This document shows, piece after piece, positions 32,603 through 45,225 of a stretch of DNA of 64,000 bases. The notes below the pieces were generated by a model. It saw only the letters and a program-made list of their open reading frames with translations. It made no database searches and was not told the origin of the DNA. Source of the DNA: Helopsaltes ochotensis. Lineage: Eukaryota > Chordata > Aves > Passeriformes > Locustellidae. Each line of letters opens with the position of its first letter. The first letter of the stretch is position 1. Where the stretch lies: positions 444,738-508,737 of the forward strand of contig VXBM01000008.1 of NCBI GenBank assembly GCA_013400155.1, written 5' to 3'. Position numbers and translations under genes: made by a program.

Positions 32603-35600
32603 GTAAGTATGCAGTTCTTTACTGATCTGAGTAAAAAGGGGATACATGTAAAATCAATACTGTATCCCAGCTGGAAAGGAAAGTCCCATCCACTTATATT
32701 AAAATACTTTTCCAAATAATTTCCCTTAAAGTTCTCATATTGAAGGTATAAATCCTTTCCTCCTTTTCCCCCGTGGATGAAAAGAACAAGTGAAAGTATT
32801 ATTTGCAAAAGGCATTTTCAAAATATGAGGGAGAGATCTGTTTTACAGCAGTGGGGATTAGCTGTAGTGGGCCCCACTAAGATTTTGTTCCAAGGTCCTC
32901 ACCTGAATGATGTGTGCATTGGTAATGGCTGAAGCATGCATATTTGCAAAAAATGAGACAGACTGAGAGCAGGTCCTAGGAAATGAGTAACAAATCGGCC
33001 ATCACAGCTTTTTCACTTTCTTAGTAACGCTTTCGTCATAGAGGCAACAAACCAAATGTTTTCCCTGTGTCCCTGGAGCTGACCTCTTTAGGTCTTGGTT
33101 AAACAAACTGGCAGGGAAGGTGGGGAAGCTTTAGCGTTATCCCAGCTCAGCCACCAAAGGATGATTATCTCAGAGACTCCCACCCTGTCTCTTTCCACGC
33201 ATATCACTTCAGTTAACAAACAAATTATATCGCTAAAGGATACAATATGTATGTCCTACTGGCACAACTGTTAAGTAAAGTAGTATAAAATACAAAATGT
33301 TGCCCAGGAACTCCCATGTTCCAGTATCATGAGAGTTTTGATAAGTACTGTCTTTTTCCATGGACCATTAAGGGGTTACAAGACAGGTGACAAAGCTGAT
33401 GTTTGCCTTTTTCCTGAGAGTCACCCATCAGTCTTCACCACCCTATTCCTAGTGGCATTTTTGTTGCAACCTCCTCATTCATGATACTTTCCCTTGTGGG
33501 CCACCAATTGCAAGAGAAAAAAATAAGTATATATGAAATGTGGCATTTTTTTCCGAAGGCGTACCTATTTCATATTTGCTTTCTCAGACTCTCATTCTGA
33601 TTATGAGGCCTTGAGTATACATGTGTTGCAGTAACTGGAGGTCATCTGTTCTGATTTTCCCAATAAACCCACAAATAGGCTGCAAGTGACAACAGCATCA
33701 GCCGTTCTCATCGAGCTGCTCCCATCTAACACATTTTCGTAGAGATGCATCAAAATAGCAGCCCCAGGGAGCAAGTGGGTGTAAATCAGCATGGACCCCT
33801 TCACTTTGGCAGGGAGGAGATTCTGATGTGATTGCCCCAGGATCTGAGGAGGCAGATCTGTGGCGCTCCTCTCTGGGAATCTCCCACATCCCTCAAGGAC
33901 GAGGGTCTGGAGTCCATGGAGGAGGTAGGGGCTGCGTCCTTCTGGCCCTCCTGAGGGGGAATGGCGGAGGAATCCCTGGGGTGTCTTGTGTGCCTCTCCC
34001 CACATTAGGCATCCCTGCTCTTCAGCACTGAGAGCCCACAGGTGGAAGCTGTGGAGAGCTCTGCTGGGGCTTCTGCAGTGTCAGTGCAGTGACAGGCTGC
34101 AAAAAAGACACTGAGGGAATATAGAATTCCTCCATAGAATTCCTTCCTTCTCCCCTTTGAGACTGAAAAGACCTTACCTTTCATATGTTCACTTACAGTG
34201 TTCTAACCCTCTTCTCTACCCTTACCTGGGTAAGAACAGTATTTTTATTGTGACCATTACTTCTTTACACCAATAGTACTTGTCTGTTTGCTGTGTTCTC
34301 AAAAGTGTTGCAGTGATGACTATATTTACATTGCAGAATTACAGAAAAGAGGTGTTTTTCTTCCCCTAAAAGGTCACAGTGTGGTTGGGCTCTGTGGTGT
34401 ATCTAGCTGAAAGGAAAACAGACCTTCAACTGTAAGCCTTGCCCTTCACTTCCTACCTGGCTGCAGCCCGTGAGCGGTACAGAAGTTGCAGTCTGTGCTT
34501 GCAGGAGCAGAGTAAGCTCTGTGTTGCAGAAGCTGTGCATGTGCCCGGCTTGAGAACCCCACTCCTGATCTGCAGGGAGGTGGGAGAGCATTTTCTTTCT
34601 CCTGGTGGGGATTCAGGCACTGCGTAGGTGGCGTTGACCTGTGGTCTCTACCCAGAAGGGCGCCCTGGGGGGAGCGTAGGCATTTTGCCACAGAACAGAT
34701 CCCTCTGCCTCCAGGAATACATGAGGTTTTAGCAAGTGCCAAAGATGGTAAATTAGACATGGCCACTGAGTTTCCTTTAAGAGCTGTTATGTTTTACCAC
34801 CAGCTTTCTAAGTTTAGCAGGCAGAAACAAAACATAGGCCTAAAAAGGGGCAGCAAGTGTTTGGTGGCATGCTTAACAGCCACCCCTTTAGGTTATTGCT
34901 CCTGGATATTTAAAAATTACAAAGCAAACACGTAGATCCCTCAGCAACTTGGTTTTCCTGCTGGTTAGGACACGCAGACCTGCTCTGCACTATTTATCAT
35001 AGCTTCAAGGAAACATTTTGGCAGGAGGTTCTATTAAAATATTGCCAGCACCTCCCCGTTAAGCACCCCCTGTGATTTGTCTTGGCTGCTGGGGCTGCTG
35101 GCCAGCATGGAGCTGAGCTGCAGGCTCTGCTGGCAGCCCTAAGAGGAGCTGCTGAAGGATTTGAGTGCAAATGTCAGAGCGTCCCGCTGAGAACTGACCC
35201 GAGATAGGCTTTGTTCTCAGTTAAGAACAGGGGCACTGCTTTTTGCTGGAAGTTTATTTGCTGTTTAGACTAATTCAGCTCAAGACCTTGCAGTTTATAT
35301 TAAGTTCAGCCATTGCAGTGCATGTGTTTATTTTTATATCATTTGAAACTTAAAAAAGAGTCCACTGAACCAATTAAAAATAGCTGATTTCACTTTACCT
35401 GTTTTTGCATATATGTAAGCAAGTTTTCATGTATGTCTCACTGTTGTCTTTTCTACAGTGAAAATTACCTTAGACTTAGGCATGTGCTGTCATGAATTAA
35501 GATGCATTCCTAAATCAAGCCTCCAAAGGATTAATCTGGAATAATGGGATCATTGGGATTTTGTTCAAAGCGCTGTTTTAACTCAAGGATGTTTCATTCC

Positions 35601-35717
35601 ATACTCTTTTGTTTACAGATAAATCACTTGTTGTTCAAGAAGGCTGTTGTTAAGCAATGATTTTTGTGGACTAATTGCCTTTTTGCCAGAACACTTACCT
35701 TACTGTCTTTCCTATAG
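32603..35717 (+). other. SLC38A1: Intron between coding exons 11 and 12
   Basis: 3.1 kb of non-coding sequence with two moderately GC-rich patches (33.8-34.1 and 34.4-34.7 kb). These carry open frames without recognisable homology. No clear repeat. Confidence 0.75.
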
Positions 35718-35836
35718 AGAATGTGCAGTCAGATCTGCTTCACAAATACCAGAGCAAAGATGACATCCTCATCCTGACCGTGCGCTTGGCTGTGATTGTG
35801 GCGGTGATACTCACCGTGCCGGTGCTGTTTTTCACT
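35718..35836 (+). CDS. SLC38A1: SLC38A1 coding exon 12 (residues 335-374)
   Basis: Acceptor TTTCCTATAG ends at 35717; donor GTAAGT begins at 35837. It encodes ENVQSDLLHKYQSKDDILI and the helix LTVRLAVIVAVILTVPVLFF. Thr367, in the LTVP motif, is the likely counterpart of Thr384 in SNAT2, reported to help bind Na+. Apart from the first residue the exon reads as human. It ends on a codon boundary. Confidence 0.97.
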
Positions 35837-36395
35837 GTAAGTAAAAAGGTTGACATGGTTTGGAACTTGGTAACAGCTGTACACAGCACATTTCTTCAAA
35901 CCACAGTCCACTGGTGGCCGAGACTACGATGTTGCAGCCATGAAAAGAGCTTGAGCTTGGATTAGTCTTTTCTCATGCCAACATCCCACTAACTTCTGGG
36001 GAAGTTCTCTATGCGGTAAATAAATAAATAACTTTTGGTCTTAAGCCTGTTTTAAATTGAATCTAAAAGGGTCCTCTCTTACGTCACATCACTTTACTGG
36101 AGCAGGCTCAGAGGTGAAGTTCCTTTTTAGATGCAGAAGGATTCAAAAAGGCATGTTAAAAAGAGAGGAATATCCTACTGCACATGCGCATGTACCTACA
36201 GTTCTAAACTAACAAATTAATTTTAAGGAGTATTTCAAAGGATATTACTTCAGGCAGCCCAAAATTTCTGACAGATCTATGCAGCACTTGTCATATGAAG
36301 AATCAGTTAAAATAAACATGGGAAGCTTTGAATTGGCTCATATACTATTCTTGACAGAAAACTTTCTCTCTCTCTCTCTCCCTCCCTCCCTACAG
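35837..36395 (+). other. SLC38A1: Intron between coding exons 12 and 13
   Basis: 559 bp ending in a pyrimidine microsatellite that forms the acceptor tract. Confidence 0.85.
36362..36391 (+). repeat. SLC38A1: Pyrimidine microsatellite used as splice acceptor tract
   Basis: Thirty uninterrupted pyrimidines: (TC)8 at 36365-36380 followed by three CCCT units, directly before ACAG. The repeat is the polypyrimidine tract of the exon 13 acceptor. Confidence 0.9.
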
Positions 36396-36537
36396 GTACG
36401 TTCATCATTATTCGAGATGGCCAGAAAAACAAAATTTGACTTATGCCGTCATGTTTTGGTTACTTTTGTTCTTTTGGTTATCATCAACCTGTTAGTCATT
36501 TTTATCCCAACCATGAAGGATATTTTTGGAGTTGTAG
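36396..36537 (+). CDS. SLC38A1: SLC38A1 coding exon 13 (residues 375-422)
   Basis: This 142-nt exon follows an unusual microsatellite acceptor ending TACAG at 36395; the donor GTAGAG begins at 36538 and is weaker than the others. It encodes VRSSLFEMARKTKFDLCRH, a basic cytosolic loop, then a hydrophobic helix (VTFVLLVIINLLVIFIP) and TMKDIFGVV. It ends one base into codon 422 (Gly). Confidence 0.96.
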
Positions 36538-36650
36538 GTAGAGTATCCTGGTTTTGTTATTACTATTAATAGAAAAACAGTTGCTAATCATCAATGCAAT
36601 AATTAGCTGTTGCTGACAGTTAACAAAACTCATTCATTTCAATTTTGCAG

Positions 36651-36748
36651 GGGTCACTTCAGCCAATATGCTGATTTTCATTCTTCCTTCATCGTTGTAT
36701 TTAAAAATTACACAGCAGGATGGATCAAAGTTGACTCAAAGGATTTGG
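36651..36748 (+). CDS. SLC38A1: SLC38A1 coding exon 14 (residues 422-454)
   Basis: Acceptor AATTTTGCAG ends at 36650; donor GTATGC begins at 36749. The exon encodes GVTSANMLIFILPSSLYLKI, a late membrane helix with the SANMLIFILPS motif, then a short polar loop TQQDGSKLTQRIW. It is separated from the preceding exon by an intron of only 113 bp. It ends on a codon boundary. Confidence 0.96.
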
Positions 36749-37788
36749 GTATGCATTCCATTCCCATCAATGCAACACTTCCATCTTGTCATTCTCTTTT
36801 ATGTCTAGGTGCAAAGCAGACCTAATCTGGTCATATGTGTGAACTCCTTTACATTACATTCCCTCTGTGCTTCAGTCAGTTGGCAGCTGGGCTCGCCCTG
36901 CTCCTTTGCTTACCTTGGGAGGCCCCTGGTGGAGGGGCCATGCCATGCAGGGCATCTTGTGTTGAACCTTGGGGAGGCCCTTCTCTGTGGGATGAGGTAT
37001 TTCCCTGGCTGGCAAGCAGCAGCAGCCATCAGCAGGATGCAGGAAGCCCTCCAGCCCACTTCAACAAGACTTTCAGTGCAGCAAGCTCTCTCGGCTTCTG
37101 TGTGTTGATCCAGACAGCACGTAAAGTGCTCCATTTGCAGTATTTCTCATGGTTTTAATGGACCTGAGTCAGACTTGGGGTGGTTCCACATGAAGCAGCC
37201 AGCTGAAGTGTTATATTAGCCGTTTGGCATGTATGAGCAGATAGAAATGGACCTTGGAAAGATTTCCCCTGAGCCCCAGAGTGCTGTAGCTGAAAAGATG
37301 CAACACTCCTGTGTATTCTAACAGGGCATGCACTGGAAACATTGTACAGTCAGACCTTTCTTCTCTGAGCAGGCAGGTAGAAAACATGTTTCACTTTGGC
37401 TGCATCCACAGGTCCCATGATTAAAGGGCTGAAATTTGAAGAATACGTATCTGATGGGAAGAATATACTGATTTCTGTGAGGCTTTGGAAAGAGCAGAAC
37501 TGATCAGTCCTAAAAACAGACTCACTTAATCCTCTTTAGGGATGATCAGTGTTTAAGAAGAGAATTGAAAGGAGAAAAAAAAACTAGTCTGGTGTTCAGC
37601 AAGTAATTATTAATGACGCTAATCTGTTTAATTATCTGTGGGTCTTGTCTTTACCAGAAGTGCTAGCTCATTTTAACTGATAACTTTGATACATCACCTT
37701 ATACATCTGCTTAAGAAAAGTTAACATACTTGAATTAATTGTCTTTTCTTTTTATTCGTTAATCTTCTCTCCTTTTTTTTTGTTTCAG
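36749..37788 (+). other. SLC38A1: Intron between coding exons 14 and 15
   Basis: 1.0 kb with a GC-richer patch at 36.88-37.1 kb, ending in a T-rich acceptor. No repeat or exon was recognised. Confidence 0.8.
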
Positions 37789-37890
37789 GCTTCTCTTTTC
37801 TTAGCACTGGGGGTATTGTTTTCCCTAGTGAGCATTCCCTTGGTCATCTATGACTGGGTACAATCAGGAGGCAGTGCTGAAGGCCACTGA
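37789..37890 (+). CDS. SLC38A1: SLC38A1 coding exon 15 (residues 455-487 and stop)
   Basis: A T-rich tract and TTTCAG end at 37788. The exon encodes the last membrane helix (ASLFLALGVLFSLVSIPLVI), YDW, and an extracellular tail VQSGGSAEGH ending at TGA 37888-37890. The human tail has a serine-rich segment before the same final EGH, so the tail is divergent but of equal length. The total is 487 residues. Confidence 0.97.
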   Translation, partial: ASLFLALGVLFSLVSIPLVIYDWVQSGGSAEGH

Positions 37891-39775
37891 AGTTCACCTT
37901 CTTCTCAAGAGAAGATACCCCTGTTTCGCTACACACCAAAATCGCAACCATCCGTTCTGTTGTCTATTCCACCTTTTGTGAGTTTACTCAAATCAAATCC
38001 AAATAATGATTATCCAGTACTGAAAATACTGTCATGGGAGTATTTTCTTGCAGAAAACAGACCCATTCTTCCAACAGGCATATCACTCTCTGATCAGGAA
38101 AAAGTGTTAATTTTCCATGAGACTATATAGAGCGTTGCTCATAGAAGTTCATCACAATTAGTTTCCCCTCTTCCACCTATGAATTGCATTGTTCTATTAT
38201 TATCCTTAGCCCTCCAGCCACAAGCTCTGCCCCTTTAGGGCAGCAGAGCCTGTTGCTATCAATTCTAACTGGAGTGTTGTCTGTTCACATCCTTCCCCCC
38301 TCTTTTAGCCAAAACTCTGCTCACTAATTGTATGCATCTGGTTTGTTGGTTTGTTTGTTTGTTCTGTTGCTGTTTCAGGCACCATTTGCCTCACTGGGTT
38401 AATTGTAGCATTCTGGATACAGGCATGAAAAGCACCATGAGAGCGTAGCTGAGCGCTGTGTAAGCGTAGGTCCTAAATCTGGTGCTTCTCTCTGATGTTT
38501 TGGGGGATGAACCAGCCCCAGGGCTTGGCCCATTCATGGCTCTGGGGAACAAACTGTGTGTGTCTGTGTGTGTGTCTTTGTGATGTGGAGCAGGGAGCAG
38601 GAGGACAGCCACCACTGCTAGCCACTACTCCTCTGGCACACTTGAGTTGGAGGTTGACCAGAACTTGACCTCAAACCATGAGTACTTGAGTCTGAAGAGA
38701 AGCAGACATTTGGAGATTTCCATAAGAAGTCTTCATTTTCTTCAGCATTAAACTGTTTAGTAATGCCCCATTGCTCTCAGAAAAAAAAACCAAGCTCCAG
38801 TTTTATCGAAACCTACGCATTTAATCATACCTCATGCCTTTTCCATACCTTGTAGGGACTGGCTTCTCTCTTGTATCTTACCCTCCTCCCACTGAAGTCA
38901 CTGGGGTCTTTGACAGCAGTGGGAGCAGGATTTGACTCACTCTGCCAAACTACTAGTTGTAATGGTAATTGAAATCTGCAACATTTCTTTAAATGAACAG
39001 AAATACTTTTTATACTTAAAAGATTTCATTTACATTTTTCATCAGTTCTCTGTAACAATTAAAAGATATTCAATTACTACTAGCGGAAACACTGTAACTT
39101 GCAACAGTTGTCCACAGAATGAGCATTTGCCTAATGCCTTATAGCTGGTGTAGCGAACCACTTGTAGAGACTCAAAAGCTAAGCAGGTGATCACTCACCA
39201 TCCTGAGCAGACATCTTCTGTTAGTGCACTGCCAGCAGAGTAAACGTGTTCACTTTGTGTCATTCACCATGTGAGCTAAAAAGTGTCTCAGAATATGAAT
39301 GTGGAAAAAGAAGGAACTGATGGCTAAAGGGAGCCCTGCTTCATGGCTCAAGCCATACCTGTTTGTATGCAGTGACCCTCTTGTTCTCAGTAGCTGGTTC
39401 ATTGGCAACTCCCTTTGTAACTGTGGAAGCAGACCATCATCAGCTGTGAGGAACCTTCATTGTAACTTGCTCTTTTTAAGGTTAGGGATAGAGTATTTGA
39501 GATCTTGGGATTTCTGTGAGCTACTGAATTGCCTCAGTTGCCATTGCCTTGTCCTACATGGCTTGAGAGTTGAGAGCACTGAGAGTTGAGATCACAGAAC
39601 ACATCTCAGGACCTTGAAAGTTGGTTTCTGAAGATAACATCCAGAGAGGTTAGTCTGGGGCCTTCCTAGGAATTTGGGCATTGAGATGCAGATTGTTCAT
39701 GTTGCAGAAACCAAGCCTACTGAGCCCAGAATTCCAGATCCATACCTTAGCATAGGCAGTGAGGTGCTTGCCTCT

Positions 39776-39799
39776 GACGATACTTCAGACGATACTTCA
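39776..39799. repeat. 12-bp tandem duplication in the 3' UTR
   Basis: GACGATACTTCA occurs twice in perfect tandem. Confidence 0.85.
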
Positions 39800-40804
39800 C
39801 TGTGATCCAGAAATAAGGCAGAGTAGATTCCACAGGCTGCCCAAGTAGTTGGAGTAGCCCAGCAGCAAGAACAGAACTGGAAACCTTCTCCCAGCAAGGT
39901 CTCTGGTACATCATGCCTTCTCCCAAGCACCCCCTAGCCCAGCCTTTAACATACAAACTGCTGAGCTACTTGGGACCCCCGTGCTAAGGTCCCTTGTACT
40001 TTCTGTGGCTGGTTCAGACCCTTGCCTGTGATGGTGCAGGTCACTGGTTCTCTGTGCACTGTCCCCTTATGGGACAGATCCCTGCCCTTATTCACAGAGA
40101 ACTCCATACCATAGCCTACAAGACCAAGTGTTAGGCAAGTTCTGGGGAGACGAAGCTGTGCTTTGTTCCTATCTCTTTGCACCTCATTCCAGGCATCTTC
40201 TCAGCCTGGGATGTAAATTTGTGGTTTTCCTTTTGCAGGCACCAACTCTCAGTGGTCACTGCAGCAAAAGTCCAGCATCTCACTTCATTTTCTGACTCAG
40301 CTTGCTGAGGTTGCATTTCAGGTTTTGAGGTGCCTTTATAATCTCTCTGGATCTTATCCTAAAAACCTAACTCAGACCTGAGAATGCTGTACAGTGCTAT
40401 CCTTAAGATGCTACTGGGCTCTCCTGCTTTCCTCCCCTTTTATCTTTCTTCTACTACTGATTAATGAGCAGCACAACTCTGTGCACTGGGGGGTTGTGAG
40501 AGATGAGATCCTGGGAATTATTTTCAAGTATTGAGGTATGAGCTCGAGGTCTGATCTGCTGCACAGGGTTCCAGCAAGGTCACATATGTCCCTCCTCCTT
40601 CCTCCCCTCTCCCAAACAATCTGTAGTCTGCTGTTTGAAATACGAACCATTGAGTTTTGGCACCCAACTTCCTTTGACTTGAAGGGCTGTTGGGTCATGG
40701 ATTGTTCATCTTCCTAAATCTCCTCCATCACTATTCCTCTCTTTCCTCTTTGCTATTCCGCCTTCTTCTTTTCCCAAGTTTATTTGTATACTGGAGTTTT
40801 ACTG

Positions 40805-40810
40805 AATAAA
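40805..40810 (+). promoter_or_regulatory. SLC38A1: Candidate proximal poly(A) signal
   Basis: AATAAA in ACTGAATAAATAGGG is followed by a GT-rich element (GAGTGTGCG). It would yield a 3' UTR of about 2.9 kb. Confidence 0.35.
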
Positions 40811-42536
40811 TAGGGAGAATGAGCTGAGTGTGCGTAGAACTGAAATTACCCAAGGTACTGAACCACCAAAGCATGTCTTATGTACTGAAAAATAGATACC
40901 CAAAATATTAAGTCTTTAAACAGACTTTGTTTCTGGGTCTCTTAAAAAAAAAAAAGAAGAGGGAATTTTAACTTAGACTGATTTACTGGCATCATATTTA
41001 TAGATATTTATGGAAAGGAATCATGTGTTTATTGATGTCTGTGGTAATGAACGTGAAATAACGTGCTTTTTGTTTTCTCATCAGGTTTATACATTCTTAA
41101 CAGAATGCAATAGACCCTGCTGTAACTGTCAACATCAGTGATGGATGACAATATTTGTATGAGGTTATCTGTAAAATGTACTGCTGTTATTCAGTTCATT
41201 TGGAATAGTGAAACTGTAGCCACGATTGTACAAGTCCCACATTTTAGTTAGGATTTTAAGAGCACAGTGAAATGCTGTAGGAGTTTCTCTGTTGTAAAAT
41301 TAATAGGATCCAGAGTACCATATCTACTTAGTAGGTGATAGCATGCTTTCTTTTCATAGAGAGTTTATCACTCTTGTGAGCACTGCAAGTGTCATAGACT
41401 GGATGCAAAATTGCTCCTAATAACTGCAACAAAAAAACTTTAAAATTCTCATTTGTGTAGTAGCAACAATCAAGTGGTGAGAGACAAGGAAGGACTAATT
41501 AGAAGCAGGGATTACTAATAAGATTGTAAGAGTTAATCCTACACTTAAAAGACAGCCTTGCTCCCTCTCCTAGTCCACAGCATATTGCAAAGAAAATAGT
41601 TATGGGCTTAAAGCAACTGTAATACAGCTGCCCTTCTCTGTCCAATGGCAAACATGCCTAGGTAGTAAAACACAGTAAATAGTTATTTGGGAACAGTATC
41701 TCGGGGCTGTGACCTCTCTGGGTGATGCTTGCTCCTGGTCAGAGGGCCAATGCCAAATCTGTGCACCAGCACAGACCTTTTGTAGAGTTGACACAGGAAA
41801 AGTGGTGCCTGACACATGTGCAAGCCTAGGGCACAAGAGCTGGTGTCATCCTGCAAGGTCAGGGGTGGGGATGCTCATCCACTCCGAGGGCTGCTCTTCT
41901 GAGCCACATATGAACCCAAAGCCTGTGCTCCACCTGTAATAGGTCACACGTGCAAGTGTGGGTTGGATGATGTGTGGGTTTTGTCTGTACATCTGCCTTA
42001 CAATGCATAAGCGCAACACAGCTCTCTGATGTCAAGTATTAAACAGTGACAATTAAAGGTATGTCTAGCTTATCTTTAAATTTATACATTTCTTTGCTTG
42101 AACCTTACATTAAGGCTAAAGAGCACCTTGGTCAAAACAAAACTTTTCATGTGGTGGTGTCCCACCTCCAGTCCTAATGCCCCACTCCAGTGCCTGTAGG
42201 AGAAAGGCACCACAGAATGTACTCAGCTCCATCAGCAGCTCCATGAGATGGCTTTATCAGCTGGCGCCACGGTGCTTTCATAAACAAATCCCCAGAGCCC
42301 TTGGCGTCAGAAAATCCTTATTTCATATAAAGTACAGCAAAGAATGTTTTATTTATATCTAATGTAAGGATTTCTGTAACAAACTGTGAAAAAAAAAAGA
42401 TAATTAATTAATAAAAGGTACAGGGCTGGAAAGTCTAGAATTCATAAGTTGTACACATACCTATGTTTCTGAAGACAAATCTATGCAGTTGTGTTGTATT
42501 GTAGGAAATTTCATTTTTATGTACATATATATTGTA

Positions 42537-42542
42537 AATAAA
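42537..42542 (+). promoter_or_regulatory. SLC38A1: Candidate poly(A) signal, intermediate site
   Basis: AATAAA lies in TTGTAAATAAATAGG, preceded by TGTA elements (TGTACATATATATTGTA), the type bound by cleavage factor I. This would give a 3' UTR of about 4.7 kb. Confidence 0.4.
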
Positions 42543-43887
42543 TAGGATGCTGTATATTTTTGCAGTTGTTTATCCCCTATGAATAGCAGTGTTGAGATAG
42601 GCTCTGCATATTAAGAATAATTCTAATAGAAATACAAATACTTTAGCTTCTTAGCAAAATGTATATCCTTTTCTTTCTCCCAAGAGTTCACAGGTTAAAT
42701 CCTAAACGTGAAATTATAATTACATCCCTAAAGTAAGAAGAGAAATAAAAGGTCCAGTTAAATTGCTAGGATTAATTCCAGCACGACTCCCTGTTTTCTC
42801 AACAGCAAGTTTGCCAGTCTTCCTGTTGGGTGAAATATCTCCCTTGTTAAAGGGTCCAGATACTTCTTACCTCCTCAGCTGGGGTCAGTTGGTAGTAAAG
42901 TGCTGAAAAGGCTTTATGGAAGAAACCATGGCAAACTGCAGCCAGCAATTTGACCTAGCATTATGCTGTGTTGTATCCAGGCATGTATTTACCCAACTAG
43001 TACAAACAGAGGTCAGGGCAGAGCTTCTGCATTTCCATTTTCAGCCATCAGAAATGCCAGTAGTTCAGAAAAAAAAAGTATGTCAAGCCAGGCATCGGCA
43101 GCAACCAGAGCAATTGGTGCCATTTCCAGCCCCCTCCCCTCCTGCGGAGTCTTGTGGCTGCTCCGCCTCAGACTCAGACTCCACTGCTCTCATGTGACCA
43201 AAACAGTGGCAACCTGAGGCTGCCAAGAGCTCTCCTGGCCAGGGACTGCCTGCACATCCCACCCTGTGAACAGGCAGAGGTCGTTGGATAGCTGCGTGTC
43301 CAGGGCTGAGGGTGATGGGAAGGAAGGGCTGAGTATGTCCTGAGAGTGCATCCATCAGAGGCCTTGCATAGACTTTCTCACTGGGAAAGCATGGAAATGT
43401 TTTTTCAGGACTGCTGAAAAACTGAAGTTAAGAAATGCATCTAAAAATAATTGTTGTTTTTTTCTATGTTTACTTTACGGGCTTGGATGAAAATGAAACT
43501 TGAAATAACATTTGCTTGTATCATGAGCACAAATTTGAGGGGAAAAAACCCTATATACAGTCAGTTATACAGAGCTTTTCAAATTAATACCAGTGTACGT
43601 TTTGTTTTCAGTGTTATAGCCAACAAAATATAAACAGTAAAGGTACTTTTCCACTAGACTTGAACTTTACATTGTTTATAGGAACCTGGTTTTAGTGTCC
43701 CAACATAAGGCTCACACAGATCCAGTATAAACAATGTTGTTTGAATGATGTATGCTTGATACAAGCTCATCTCTAATAGATTGTTGAAGTGAGTCATCGG
43801 TAATATTTTGCTCCTGTTAACATTACCTGTTAACTTCGTGCTGCTCATATCCAAATAAACAACACCGTTTTTCAGTTTCTATGTGTA

Positions 43888-43893
43888 AATAAA
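43888..43893 (+). promoter_or_regulatory. SLC38A1: Candidate distal poly(A) signal
   Basis: AATAAA lies in GTGTAAATAAAATGT and is preceded by another AATAAA at 43854-43859. T-rich sequence follows about 40 bases downstream. This gives a 3' UTR near 6 kb, similar to the long human form. Confidence 0.4.
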
Positions 43894-43910
43894 ATGTATC
43901 AAGTTCTATG

Positions 43911-45146
43911 ATCTCTCTGGTACCTCTTAGTTTTTAAACATTAAAATTGTGATCTAAATTAATGTTGGGGCTATACTCATTCTTCCAAAGGGATGACGAT
44001 GTATCATTTTAATGGCCTGAACAGCAAATGCTCTCTTGCTCTTTATCCAAGTATTTTCACTGAATTCAGGGCATGCAGCTCTTGCAAAGCCAACTACATT
44101 AGATTTGGTGCAGCATATAGAGCAAAGCATCAATAAATGACTATGGAACATTAAGGTGAAGTTTCTGATACAGTTTTAGAGGGACCTGAAGCTGGGGCAG
44201 AGGATTACTGCAGCCTGAGGTTGCTGAAGATGACAGCATTCCCCAAGGCCAGTACTTGTTTCTGCCTGCTCCTTGAAGACTGTCTGAATGCTTGCCAGTC
44301 TGTTTTAAGGTCAAATCAGGTAATTTAACTTAAAGGGCTGCTGTTAAGTTGGGTATGAGTTAAGATGTCAAACTGATGCCTGAAGTGACTAAACCCCTGC
44401 CAGACTTTTCTCAGCTATGGAAGCAGAAGCCATTAGCAGATGTATGAGGAGGATACCCAAAGACAGTAATGTCTTAGCTGTTTCTGCCAATGTACTTCTT
44501 TCAAAGCTTTAAAGGGTCTGGAAAGTGCTAACTTTTTTGCCTTTGACCACTAATTTTACTAGTGTTCAGATTATAGTGACCACCTACAAAAAGGCCTCTT
44601 GGCTAGAGTCTAAACAACTGAAGAGCTTACTTGACTGCACGGGATGAGTATAGCTCCCCAGGCTCCTGCAGGAGAAGTGATGGGACAATTTGTGTATCAG
44701 AGGATCCTTGGAAGCCATTGTCTGGTCCCCAAACCCAGGGACATATCTTAAAGCCATAAACCTGGGAGCACTGAGATACAAGCTTCTGCGCCAGACTGGT
44801 CTAATAGTCTCTTCTGTTTCGCATACATTTGCAGACACTTCTCTACCCAGCCAAACTTAATCATCTCATAGCCATATCTTAAGACATAGGAACATAATTT
44901 ATAGACCAAAGGAAAAAGGAAAGAAACTATAGTTGGTTTTTTTTTCCCTTGCTTACAGAGACCACCACAAATATCTGTTGCCTTCTGCAGTGCAGTCTGA
45001 CAGCTTCACCTGAAGTTCATCTAAAACCACACAGCCGAAGTTAAAAACACCAATCTCCTTGCCAGCCACATGCTTCTGCTTTTGGCTTGTTTCCCCAAAG
45101 TCAGGCAGATCTCTTGAATACATCTGACCAGTCCCTGTTTGGGAGT

Positions 45147-45147
<1 letters not shown>
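43911..45147. other. Downstream intergenic DNA
   Basis: Non-coding sequence after the distal poly(A) signals. No gene or repeat family was recognised. Confidence 0.5.

Positions 45148-45223
<76 letters not shown>
45148..45223. repeat. Long A-tract with one C
   Basis: 41 A, one C, then 34 A. It could be a retroposon tail or simple repeat expansion; no matching target-site duplication was seen around it. Confidence 0.9.

Positions 45224-45225
<2 letters not shown>

Larger units (their letters stand above)
37891..43910 (+). other. SLC38A1: Probable long 3' UTR of SLC38A1
   Basis: No splice or coding signal was recognised after the stop, and several AATAAA signals occur at 40805, 42410, 42537, 42744, 43854 and 43888. 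Human SLC38A1 is known to have a 3' UTR of several kilobases, so an end near 43.9 kb (about 6 kb) is plausible. The stretch contains GTTT repeats (38341-38363), a GT-rich microsatellite (38555-38575) and scattered AU-rich elements (for example TTTATTTAT near 42350). The true extent is inferred, and shorter forms are possible. Confidence 0.5.
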
